Assembly: GCF_039537405.1 (NCBI RefSeq)
Contig: NZ_BAABAL010000005.1
Span: 992,001 to 1,056,000 of the forward strand
Source: Allokutzneria multivorans
GTDB lineage: Bacteria; Actinomycetota; Actinomycetes; Mycobacteriales; Pseudonocardiaceae
Reading direction: 5' to 3'
DNA: 64,000 bases
Shown: in pieces, positions 1 to 6,558 of the stretch
Numbering within the stretch: the stretch's first letter is position 1
How the letters are laid out: every line of letters starts with the position of its first letter
Program-made: the position numbers and the translations under genes
Notes under the pieces: model-generated
The model's input: only the letters and a program-made list of their open reading frames with translations
Databases searched by the model: none
What the model was told of the DNA's origin: nothing

Positions 1-462
1 GACCCGCACGGCAGGCCCTCGGTGCTCGTCCGTGACCCGAAGCTCGGCAGCGCCGGCATCGGGATGAACGGGATCGTCTGGCACCCCAAGGGTTTCCTGC
101 TCTCAACCCGCTACGACACCGGGGCGCTGCTGCGCGTCCCGCTCAACGACCCGAGCCGCATCACGGAGGTCCGCACCGACCAGCCGCTCTTCGGCGGTGA
201 CGGCCTCGACCTGCGCCCCGACGGCACCCTTGCCGTGGTGACGAACTCTTTTGGTGGCAACGGAAAGCCTGCGGTGAGCGTGCTCCGCGCGAACCGCGAC
301 TGGACCGAGGCGCGCGCCGTGCACCGGGTCGACCCGTGGGTGGATTCGCAGCCCTCGACCATCGCGCGCACACCGCACGGGAGCTACGTGCTCGACGGGC
401 GCATGGGCGTGTGGCTCGACGGAAAGGGGAACGCCGACCGGTTCACGCTGCGAAAGCTGTGA
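1..462 (+). CDS. SMP-30/gluconolactonase-like beta-propeller protein, 3' part only
   Basis: The reading frame is open from the first base, so the N-terminus lies outside the window; about 153 C-terminal residues remain. The fragment shows propeller-blade patterns such as GMNGIVWHPKGFLL, GGDGLDLRPDGTLAVV and the closing blade with GSYVLDG, which fit the SMP-30/gluconolactonase/LRE-like sugar-lactone hydrolase or NHL-type propellers. A metal-binding set cannot be checked because the other blades are missing. It converges on the PRPP synthetase gene, with 12 bases between the stop codons. Substrate unknown; the fold-level call is reasonable, the enzyme call is weak. Confidence 0.6.
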   Translation, partial: DPHGRPSVLVRDPKLGSAGIGMNGIVWHPKGFLLSTRYDTGALLRVPLNDPSRITEVRTDQPLFGGDGLDLRPDGTLAVVTNSFGGNGKPAVSVLRANRDWTEARAVHRVDPWVDSQPSTIARTPHGSYVLDGRMGVWLDGKGNADRFTLRKL

Positions 463-474
463 TCACGGCGAGCA

Positions 475-1419
475 TCAGGGCGAGTCGAACAGCGCGCTGA
501 CCGACTCACCGTTGTGGATGCGGCGCATCGCCTCGGCAAGCGCGGGCGCGATCGAGAGGATCTTGAGCTTCGGGCCGCGCTCGTCGGCGGAGATCGGAAC
601 CGTGTTGGTGCAGACGATCTCCAGCACGTCCGGCTGATCCCCGATCCGCTTGAGCGCGCCGCTGGAGAACAGGCCGTGCGTGCAGGCGACCCGGATGGAC
701 CTGGCGCCGAGCTCGCGCAGCCGGTCGAGCAGTTCGAGCACCGTGCTGCCCTTGGCGATCTCGTCGTCGAGCACGATCACGTCGCGCCCGGCCACCTCGC
801 CGATCACCGAGCTGATCTGCACCTTGTCCTCGGCGAAGCGCTGCTTCGCGCCCGCCGCGACACCGACGCCGAGCAGGCGGGCGAAGTGCGCCGCTTCCTT
901 GGCGTTGCCCAGGTCCGGCGACACCACGGTGGTGTTGGACAGGTCGTACTGGCGGAAGTGCGCGGCCAGCTCGCGCAGCGCGTGCAGGTGGTCGACCGGA
1001 ACGCTGAAGAACCCGTGCACCTGCGGAGAGTGCAGGGTCATCGCCAGCACCCGGTCGGCCCCCGCCGCGACCATCAGGTCCGCGACGAGGCGCCCGCCGA
1101 TGGAGATGCGCGGCGCGTCCTTCTTGTCCGAGCGCGCGTAGGAGTAGTGCGGCATGACCACGGTGATCCGCCCGGCCGAGGCGCCGCGCGCGGCGTCGGT
1201 CATGAGCAGCAGCTCGACGAGGTTCTCCTGCACCGGGCGCACGAGCGGCTGGATCAGGAACACGTCCCGCTCGCGGCAGTTCGCCTGGAGCTGGACCTCG
1301 AGGCAGTCGTTGGCGAAGCGCTGCGTGCGCACCGGGTGCAGCGGGACTTCGAGGTGCGAGCAGATCTCGGTGGCCAGCTCCCGGTGTGCACTACCGCTGA
1401 AGACTGCGATGTCCCGCAC
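475..1419 (-). CDS. prs: Ribose-phosphate pyrophosphokinase (PRPP synthetase), variant
   Basis: 314 residues, normal family length (about 310-325). It would make PRPP from ribose 5-phosphate and ATP in the cytoplasm, for purine, pyrimidine, histidine and NAD synthesis. Family features seen: FSGSAHRELA at the N-terminus, the PHYSYARSDKK segment that binds ATP, TLHSPQVHGFFSVPVDHL (metal and ribose-phosphate region) and THGLFSSGAL near the C-terminus. The PRPP-binding loop reads VLDDEIAKGSTV, whereas canonical enzymes read about DDMIDTGGT, so an acidic Asp and a Thr of the loop are replaced by Ala-Lys. The GTG start has a GGGAG motif six bases upstream. The loop change suggests a second, specialised copy next to a housekeeping prs elsewhere; that is inference. 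Confidence 0.88.
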   Translation of the reverse strand: MRDIAVFSGSAHRELATEICSHLEVPLHPVRTQRFANDCLEVQLQANCRERDVFLIQPLVRPVQENLVELLLMTDAARGASAGRITVVMPHYSYARSDKKDAPRISIGGRLVADLMVAAGADRVLAMTLHSPQVHGFFSVPVDHLHALRELAAHFRQYDLSNTTVVSPDLGNAKEAAHFARLLGVGVAAGAKQRFAEDKVQISSVIGEVAGRDVIVLDDEIAKGSTVLELLDRLRELGARSIRVACTHGLFSSGALKRIGDQPDVLEIVCTNTVPISADERGPKLKILSIAPALAEAMRRIHNGESVSALFDSP

Positions 1420-1469
1420 GGACCGCTCCCTGTTCGACGACTGGGCAGGCGATCCGATGGTAACCGTGA

Positions 1470-1871
1470 TCAGCCGGTCTTTCGGCTCGTCATGCCCTCG
1501 CTTGTCGGGTCAACGCCCCAACTGAAGATCTTGTCCGGGTGCACGCGGATCAGCTCCGCGCTCATGCCCGCTGGCGTGTTCTCCTGCTCCGACAAGGCTT
1601 CCGCGCGGCCGCGGATCTCGATCCCGCGCACCCGCCACGGCTTGAACGAGGCGACGTCGTCCACCACGAGCGCGGCCCGTCCGGTGGCCAGCACGTTGCG
1701 GAACTTGCGGGTGGCGCCCATGGTGTAGCCGCCGATGTCGATCGTGCCGGTGTCGGCGTTGTAGTGGAAGCCGACGGGGTTGTTCTGCACCGCCCCGTGC
1801 GCGTCGACGGTGGCCAGCCTGCCGAGGACCTGCTCGGCGAGGTAGCGGAGTTCGTGCTCGGTGAACGTCAT
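1470..1871 (-). CDS. PPOX-class F420-dependent oxidoreductase (MSMEG_5819-type)
   Basis: About 133 residues from the ATG at 1871; an in-frame start at 1886 would add five residues and lacks support. The sequence is a small split-barrel flavin/deazaflavin protein: MTFTEHELRYLAEQVLGRLATVD, then NNPVGFHYNADTGTIDIGG, GATRKFRNV and AALVVDDVASFKPWRVRGIEIRG. This pattern matches the PPOX family of probable F420-dependent enzymes. It likely reduces or binds a small substrate with F420H2; the substrate is not known. It is divergent from soxR, and the only space between them carries a SoxR-box-like dyad, so SoxR may control it in response to redox-cycling compounds. Confidence 0.82.
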   Translation of the reverse strand: MTFTEHELRYLAEQVLGRLATVDAHGAVQNNPVGFHYNADTGTIDIGGYTMGATRKFRNVLATGRAALVVDDVASFKPWRVRGIEIRGRAEALSEQENTPAGMSAELIRVHPDKIFSWGVDPTSEGMTSRKTG

Positions 1872-1886
1872 GACTCCAGCGAACAA

Positions 1887-1904
1887 CCTGAACTGGAGTT
1901 GAGG
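1887..1904. promoter_or_regulatory. Candidate SoxR box
   Basis: The 18-base dyad CCTGAACTGGAGTTGAGG matches the classical SoxR box CCTCAAGTTAACTTGAGG at 13 of 18 positions, with CCT..A and T.GAGG ends conserved. It lies between the divergent PPOX gene and soxR. Read toward the PPOX gene it begins at a TTGACC -35-like hexamer and covers the spacer, the placement expected for a MerR-family activator. Sequence match is seen; binding is inferred. Confidence 0.6.
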
Positions 1905-1922
1905 TCAAGGTACGGTGGGGGC

Positions 1923-2438
1923 GTGAACCAAGTGCCGCTCCGAACGCCCGAGCTCACCGTCGGCCAGCTCGCCGAACGCAGCGGGGTCGCCGTCTCGGCC
2001 CTGCACTTCTACGAGCGCAAGGGGCTGATCCACAGCCGCCGCACCTCCGGCAACCAGCGCCGGTACAGCCGCGACACCCTGCGCAGGGTCGCGTTCGTGC
2101 GCGTCTCGCAGCGCGTCGGCATGCCGCTGGAGGTCATCCGCGAGGCTCTCGCGTCGCTGCCCGACGAGCGCACGCCGACGCCGGAGGACTGGGCGCACCT
2201 GTCCCAGGAGTGGCGCTCCGAGCTGGACACGCGGATCGAGCAGCTCGTGCAGCTGCGCGACAACCTCAGCGACTGCATCGGGTGCGGCTGCCTCTCGCTC
2301 AAGACCTGCCACCTGTCCAACCCGCGCGACGTGCTCGGCCAGCAGGGCCCCGGTCCGCGCAAGCTCCTTCCGGAAACGTTGCGCACCAGGGAAAGCAGTC
2401 AGTCCACTGTGGACTCATGTGCGCCGGTCTGCGAGTAG
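1923..2438 (+). CDS. soxR: Redox-sensing MerR-family activator SoxR
   Basis: 171 residues. The N-terminal MerR winged helix is clear (LTVGQLAERSGVAVSALHFYERKGLI, then the NQRRYSRDTLRRVAFVR wing), followed by a dimerisation helix and the cluster motif C118-x2-C121-x-C123-x5-C129 within SDCIGCGCLSLKTC, which holds the [2Fe-2S] sensor. In actinobacteria SoxR responds to redox-active metabolites. The GTG at 1923 is chosen because a TACGGT hexamer ends six bases before it, which fits a leaderless transcript; the longer frame upstream runs antisense through the PPOX gene. The tail past the cluster is longer than in E. coli SoxR. Its 3' end overlaps the MFS gene by 24 bases (convergent). Confidence 0.92.
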   Translation: MNQVPLRTPELTVGQLAERSGVAVSALHFYERKGLIHSRRTSGNQRRYSRDTLRRVAFVRVSQRVGMPLEVIREALASLPDERTPTPEDWAHLSQEWRSELDTRIEQLVQLRDNLSDCIGCGCLSLKTCHLSNPRDVLGQQGPGPRKLLPETLRTRESSQSTVDSCAPVCE

Positions 2439-3581
2439 CAGCACCGCGACCATCACCAGCGCGACCACCCCGCCGAGCGTCATGACGGTGGCGGTGGACG
2501 TGGCGTCGACGACGAGGCCGCCGAGCAGCGCTCCTGCGGAGAGCATCGCCTGGAACGAGGACGTGAACAGCACGGTGGCGGCTTCCGGCGCGTTCGGAGC
2601 CGCCGCCGCGAACCACTTCTGGGAACACGCCGGAACGGCTCCGTAGCCGATTCCCCAGAGCACGAGCAACGCGAACGCGCCGATCTCCGAACTCCCCGCG
2701 ACGGGAAGCGACAGCGTCGCGAACGCGATCAGGAGACCACTGATCGCGAACGTGCGCGGCGAGATTCCCGACAGGAAGTTCCCGACGACTCCGGCGACGC
2801 CGTACGCGATCAGGAAGAGCGTCACCGCGTTGGTCCGTGTCACTTCCTGGAGGAACGGCGTGACATAGGTGTAGGTCGCGAAGTGCGCTGTGACGACCAA
2901 CGCGGTGACCGCGATCCCGAGTCGAACGGTGCGCTGCCGCAGCAGTTCGCGCAGCACGCCGAGACGCGTCACCTGAATCGCCGGTAGCGGAGGCATCCAC
3001 CACAGCAGCGCGGCCAGCACCGCGAATGTCAGCAGTCCCATCGCCGCGAAAGCGCTGCGCCAGCCCGCGGCTTCGCCGATGAACGTACCTGCGGGAACGC
3101 CCAGCACCGAGCCGAGCGGAACCGCCGAGAAGATCACCGAAGTGGCTCGCCCGACCGATTCCCGAGACACCAATCGCGCCGCGAGACCGGAACCGATCGA
3201 CCAGAAGCCGCCGATCACCAGGCCCACCAGAAAACGGGAGAACAGCATCACCCAGTAGTTCGGCGCGGCGGCTGCCAGGAAATCCGCGACCGCGAGCACG
3301 AACATCAACGCGCACAACATCGTTCGCCGGTCGAGGCGCCCCGTCGCCGCGGTGAGAACCGGAGCGGAGATCGCGGCGAGAATCCCCGGCAGCGTCATCA
3401 TCAGGCCTGCGGCGCCCTCGGAGATCTCGAAGCTCGAACCGATCGACGTGAGCAGTCCGATCGGCAGGATCTCCGTGGTGACAATGGAGAAGATCCCCAT
3501 CATCACCGAAACGACGGCAGGCCAGTTCCTGGTGAGCGTTGTTGTCGGCACGAAGGACAGCCCACCAGCCTTGCGCGCCAC
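2415..3581 (-). CDS. MFS transporter, AraJ/drug-efflux type
   Basis: About 388 residues with twelve hydrophobic segments. The N-terminal half has IFSIVTTEILPIGLLTSI, the TGRLDRRTML loop that stands for the MFS A-motif, and GLVIGGFWSIGSGLAARLV, which together resemble the DHA12/AraJ (arabinose efflux permease) group. It should be a proton-coupled exporter in the inner membrane; substrate unknown. The start is uncertain: the frame can open with TTG at 3602 or GTG at 3551, and GTG 3581 is a compromise without a good ribosome site. It follows the isochorismatase-like gene on the same strand with about 30 bases between, so the two may be cotranscribed. Confidence 0.85.
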   Translation of the reverse strand: MARKAGGLSFVPTTTLTRNWPAVVSVMMGIFSIVTTEILPIGLLTSIGSSFEISEGAAGLMMTLPGILAAISAPVLTAATGRLDRRTMLCALMFVLAVADFLAAAAPNYWVMLFSRFLVGLVIGGFWSIGSGLAARLVSRESVGRATSVIFSAVPLGSVLGVPAGTFIGEAAGWRSAFAAMGLLTFAVLAALLWWMPPLPAIQVTRLGVLRELLRQRTVRLGIAVTALVVTAHFATYTYVTPFLQEVTRTNAVTLFLIAYGVAGVVGNFLSGISPRTFAISGLLIAFATLSLPVAGSSEIGAFALLVLWGIGYGAVPACSQKWFAAAAPNAPEAATVLFTSSFQAMLSAGALLGGLVVDATSTATVMTLGGVVALVMVAVLLLADRRT

Positions 3582-3612
3582 TGTCTGGCGACTTCGCGAC
3601 AACTCCGTGGCT

Positions 3613-4269
3613 TCACGATCGTAAGATCAACTCAACGATCTCGTCGGTGGGGCGCACATCGCCGAAGGTCCGGTAGACCGTGTGCAGCGTCGCGTTGTGG
3701 TCCTGGTCCCGCCGCGCCGCGTTGGCGTCGGCCGCCATGATCACCCGGTAGCCCAAGGTCTTCGCGTCGCGCGCCGAGGACTCGCAGCACACGTTGGTGA
3801 CCGTGCCGGTGATCACCACCGTGTCGATCCCCTTGCGCGCCAACAACTCCGGCAGATCGCAGCGGCCGGGGAAGAACGCGCTCGCCGCCGACTTCTCCGC
3901 GAACAGGTCGTCCTCGTGCGGAGCGAAGCCCGACCACAGGCGCTCCGGCACCGGCCCCGTGCCACCGGACGTGCGGAACACCTCCGCCACCTCCGGGCCG
4001 TAGAACTCCTCGTCGATCGCGGTCCGCTCCGTCGTCGCCGGGACCACCCACGCCACCGTGCCGCCCGCCCCGCGCAGGACCTCGGCGAGCCGGTTGATGT
4101 TCGGCACGACGCCCTGGCAGTACGGGCTCTCCGTCACGAAGAACGGCACCATGTCGACCACCACCAGCGCCGTGCGCGCCGGAACCAGGCTTGTGAAGGC
4201 GAAGCGCCTGCCCCGCCGCTGCTCCTGCCGCGCGTACTCACGCGGCTCGATGAACCACTCGTGCCGCAT
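3613..4269 (-). CDS. Isochorismatase-family cysteine hydrolase
   Basis: 218 residues. The alpha/beta cysteine hydrolase triad is visible: Asp in ALVVVDMVPFFV, Lys in LFAEKSAASAFF and Cys in VITGTVTNVCCESSARDA, followed by the usual GYRVIMAADANA strand-helix. The family includes isochorismatases, nicotinamidases and N-carbamoylsarcosine amidases; no residue pattern here picks out the substrate. The N-terminal stretch (HEWFIEPREYARQEQRRGRRF) is longer than in minimal members. It is divergent from the serine hydrolase gene and upstream of the MFS exporter. Confidence 0.88.
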   Translation of the reverse strand: MRHEWFIEPREYARQEQRRGRRFAFTSLVPARTALVVVDMVPFFVTESPYCQGVVPNINRLAEVLRGAGGTVAWVVPATTERTAIDEEFYGPEVAEVFRTSGGTGPVPERLWSGFAPHEDDLFAEKSAASAFFPGRCDLPELLARKGIDTVVITGTVTNVCCESSARDAKTLGYRVIMAADANAARRDQDHNATLHTVYRTFGDVRPTDEIVELILRS

Positions 4270-4325
4270 GTCAGCGCGGCGTCAGCATCGTGGCGGTGCG
4301 CTGTCAGCGCGGCCGGTCATCGTGG
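4269..4325. repeat. Two-copy direct repeat in a divergent promoter region
   Basis: The 12-mer TGTCAGCGCGGC occurs at 4269-4280 and again at 4302-4313, and each copy is followed a few bases later by ATCGTGG. The copies lie 33 bases apart, about three helical turns, between the isochorismatase and serine hydrolase genes. A regulator site is possible; no regulator gene lies beside it. Confidence 0.4.
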
Positions 4326-4369
4326 TTCTCGTCAGCAGTTCAGCTCGACGGCCCACGAGAGGAATCATC

Positions 4370-5608
4370 ATGGGACAGCAGGGTAACGGCGGCTTCTCCG
4401 ACACCGGTCTGAGCCGGGTGCGCGACGTGCTGGCGGGGCACGTCGACTCCGGGAAGATCCCCGGCCTCGTCGCGCTGGTCAGCCGGGGCGGGCAGACGCA
4501 CGTGGAAGCGCTCGGCACGATGCGCCACGACGGCGGCGCTGCGATGAGCCGCGACACGATCTTCCGGATGGCCTCCACGTCGAAGCCGGTCGCGATGGCC
4601 GCGGCGATGATCCTGCTCGACGAGTGCAGGCTTCGGCTGGACGACGTGGTGGACCCGTGGCTGCCGGAGCTCGCCGACCGCAAGGTGCTGAAGCGGATCG
4701 ACGGCCCGCTCGAGGACACCGTGCCCGCACGCAGGCCGATCACCGTACGGGACCTGGTGACCTCCACCTTCGGGCTCGGCATGGACCTGACCGCGCTCGG
4801 CACCCCGATCATGAACGCGATCTTCGAGCAGGGCCTCACGCCGAACCTGCCGACGCCGATGCCCGAGCCCGACGAGTGGATGCGCCGACTCGGCGCGCTC
4901 CCACTGATGCACCAGCCCGGCGAGCACTGGCAGTACCACCTCAGCAACGACCTGCTCGGCGTGCTCGTCGCCAGGGTCACCGGCCAGTCGTTCGAGTCCT
5001 TCCTGCGCGAGCGCGTCTTCGACCCGTTGGGGATGAAAGACACCGGCTTCCACGTGCCCGAGTCCAAGCTCCACCGGCTGCCGCCCGCCTACGCCCCCGA
5101 CCCGCGGTCCGGCGAGTTCGTCGTGTGGGACGAGGCCGAAGGGGGACGGCACAGCAGCGCGCCCGCGTTCCAAGGCGGAGGCGGTGGGCTGGTCTCCACC
5201 GTCGACGACTACCACTCCTACTTCCGGATGCTGCTCAACCACGGGGTGCACGATGGCGAGCGCATCCTGTCCCGGGCCGCCGTCGAGCTGATGACCACCA
5301 ACCGCCTCACGCCCGAGCAGAACGCCGCCCGCAACACCATGGCCACCAACAACGTCCACCTGTCCTTCGGCCAGGGGCAGCACGGCGGCTGGGGAATGGG
5401 CATGGGCGTGCGCACCTACCGGGCCGACTACGCGCCCGTCGGCCAGTTCGGGTGGGACGGCGGCAGCGGCACCTCGACCTACGCCGACCCGGAGAACCAG
5501 CTCGTCGGCATCCTGCTCACCCAGGTCGGGATGTCGGTCCCCAGCTCAGCGCACGCGATCCACGACTTCTGGACCACGGTCTACCAGGCGCTCAGTCCTG
5601 CGGAGTGA
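4370..5608 (+). CDS. Beta-lactamase-fold serine hydrolase (class C/EstB-like)
   Basis: 412 residues. The N-terminal serine hydrolase motif S-T-S-K (FRMASTSKPVAMAAAM) provides the nucleophile and Lys, and WQYHLSNDLLG fills the Tyr-containing second motif. The third motif, KTG/HTG in penicillin-recognising enzymes, reads GGSGTST here, as in esterase-like members. It is therefore more likely an esterase or peptidase than a true beta-lactamase. No signal peptide is seen, so it is probably cytoplasmic. The ATG at 4370 follows a GAGAGGAA ribosome site. The longer frame upstream is antisense to the isochorismatase gene. The 3' end overlaps the next convergent gene by 17 bases. Confidence 0.86.
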   Translation: MGQQGNGGFSDTGLSRVRDVLAGHVDSGKIPGLVALVSRGGQTHVEALGTMRHDGGAAMSRDTIFRMASTSKPVAMAAAMILLDECRLRLDDVVDPWLPELADRKVLKRIDGPLEDTVPARRPITVRDLVTSTFGLGMDLTALGTPIMNAIFEQGLTPNLPTPMPEPDEWMRRLGALPLMHQPGEHWQYHLSNDLLGVLVARVTGQSFESFLRERVFDPLGMKDTGFHVPESKLHRLPPAYAPDPRSGEFVVWDEAEGGRHSSAPAFQGGGGGLVSTVDDYHSYFRMLLNHGVHDGERILSRAAVELMTTNRLTPEQNAARNTMATNNVHLSFGQGQHGGWGMGMGVRTYRADYAPVGQFGWDGGSGTSTYADPENQLVGILLTQVGMSVPSSAHAIHDFWTTVYQALSPAE

Positions 5609-6038
5609 GCAGGACGACGGGGATCTGGCGGGCGGTCTTCCGCGCGTACTCCGCGTACAGCGGGAAGATCCCCACCATCTGGGGCCAGAGGGACTCGCGC
5701 TCGGCCGCGGACGCCACCCGGGCGCGAGCGGTGAACCGACGGGGCCCGACCTGCACCCCGACGCTGGGCTCCGCCCGGAGGTTCTTGAACCACGCGGGAT
5801 CGTCGTCGGCGCCGCCCTTGGAGGCGACGACGACGAAGTCCTCCCCCGCCCTGCCGTAGATCAGGCACGTGCGGCGCGGAGTGCCGGTCCTTCGCCCGGT
5901 CGTGGCGAGCACGAGCATGTGCACGCCGTCCGACTCGTGCCCCTCGGTGCCACCCGAGGCCAGGTACGCGCGAACCTGCTCAGCCACCCAGTCCCACTGC
6001 GAGTCGGTGGCGCGGTCGAGGTCATCAGCGACAGCCAT
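5592..6038 (-). CDS. Deazaflavin (F420)-dependent nitroreductase, DDN family
   Basis: 148 residues, the usual length. The split-barrel core reads HMLVLATTGRRTGTPRRTCLIY, then FVVVASKGGADDDPAWFKNLRAEPSVGVQVG and a C-terminal PLYAEYARKTARQIPVVLL. The sequence TTGRRTG with the later SKGG..PAWF is the signature of the DDN/Rv3547 F420-dependent group, which reduces quinones and nitroimidazoles in mycobacteria. The window holds at least three such split-barrel proteins. It lies 16 bases downstream of the VOC gene on the same strand, so the two probably share a transcript. Confidence 0.86.
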   Translation of the reverse strand: MAVADDLDRATDSQWDWVAEQVRAYLASGGTEGHESDGVHMLVLATTGRRTGTPRRTCLIYGRAGEDFVVVASKGGADDDPAWFKNLRAEPSVGVQVGPRRFTARARVASAAERESLWPQMVGIFPLYAEYARKTARQIPVVLLTPQD

Positions 6039-6054
6039 GACAGAGCTCCTTCCT

Positions 6055-6483
6055 TCAGTTGGGCTGCTCGGCGAGCCCGACGATGATCCCCTCAGGACCC
6101 CGGACGTAGCAGTAGCGGTAGCCGTCGCCGAACTGCGCGACCTCGCCCACGAGCTCTGCGCCGCGCAGACGACCGAGGACGTCCTCGACGGATTCGACGG
6201 CGAAGGTGATGCGGGGAATGCCCGGAACGTTCACCGGAGCCCTCGGCGCGGCACCGGCGGTCCCCGGCGAGCGGAACGTGGACAGCTCGATCCGGCCGTG
6301 ACCGTCCGGGGTCCGCACGAAGACCATGTCCGCCCGCACACCGTCCAGTCCGACGAGCTGGTCCACCCACTCGCCCTCGACCGTGGTCCTGCCCTCCACC
6401 TCAAGGCCCAGTTCCACGAAGAACGCGACAGCGGCCGCGAGGTCCTCCACCACGACGCCGACGTGATCCAACCGGTAGATCAT
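6055..6483 (-). CDS. VOC/glyoxalase-fold protein
   Basis: 142 residues. Two beta-alpha-beta-beta-beta modules are visible: IYRLDHVGVVVEDLAAAVAFFVELGLEVEGR and ITFAVESVEDVLGRL...FGDGYRYCYVRGPEGIIVGLAEQ. Metal-ligand candidates are His8 and the Glu near the C-terminus, typical of glyoxalase I/bleomycin resistance/dioxygenase folds. The ATG at 6483 is preferred over a GTG 18 bases further up because a GGAGG motif lies just upstream of it. The specific substrate cannot be told. Confidence 0.83.
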   Translation of the reverse strand: MIYRLDHVGVVVEDLAAAVAFFVELGLEVEGRTTVEGEWVDQLVGLDGVRADMVFVRTPDGHGRIELSTFRSPGTAGAAPRAPVNVPGIPRITFAVESVEDVLGRLRGAELVGEVAQFGDGYRYCYVRGPEGIIVGLAEQPN

Positions 6484-6558
6484 GGGGTCCTCCCAGGTCA
6501 CGCGGCCTTTCGTAGCCGCTCGTACCCCTGGGACGGAGCTAGCACGACGTTCTCGACA

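Noticed and set aside
4370..5608. True class C beta-lactamase
   Set aside because: The third motif KTG/HTG is not present and there is no export signal; esterase-like hydrolase is safer.
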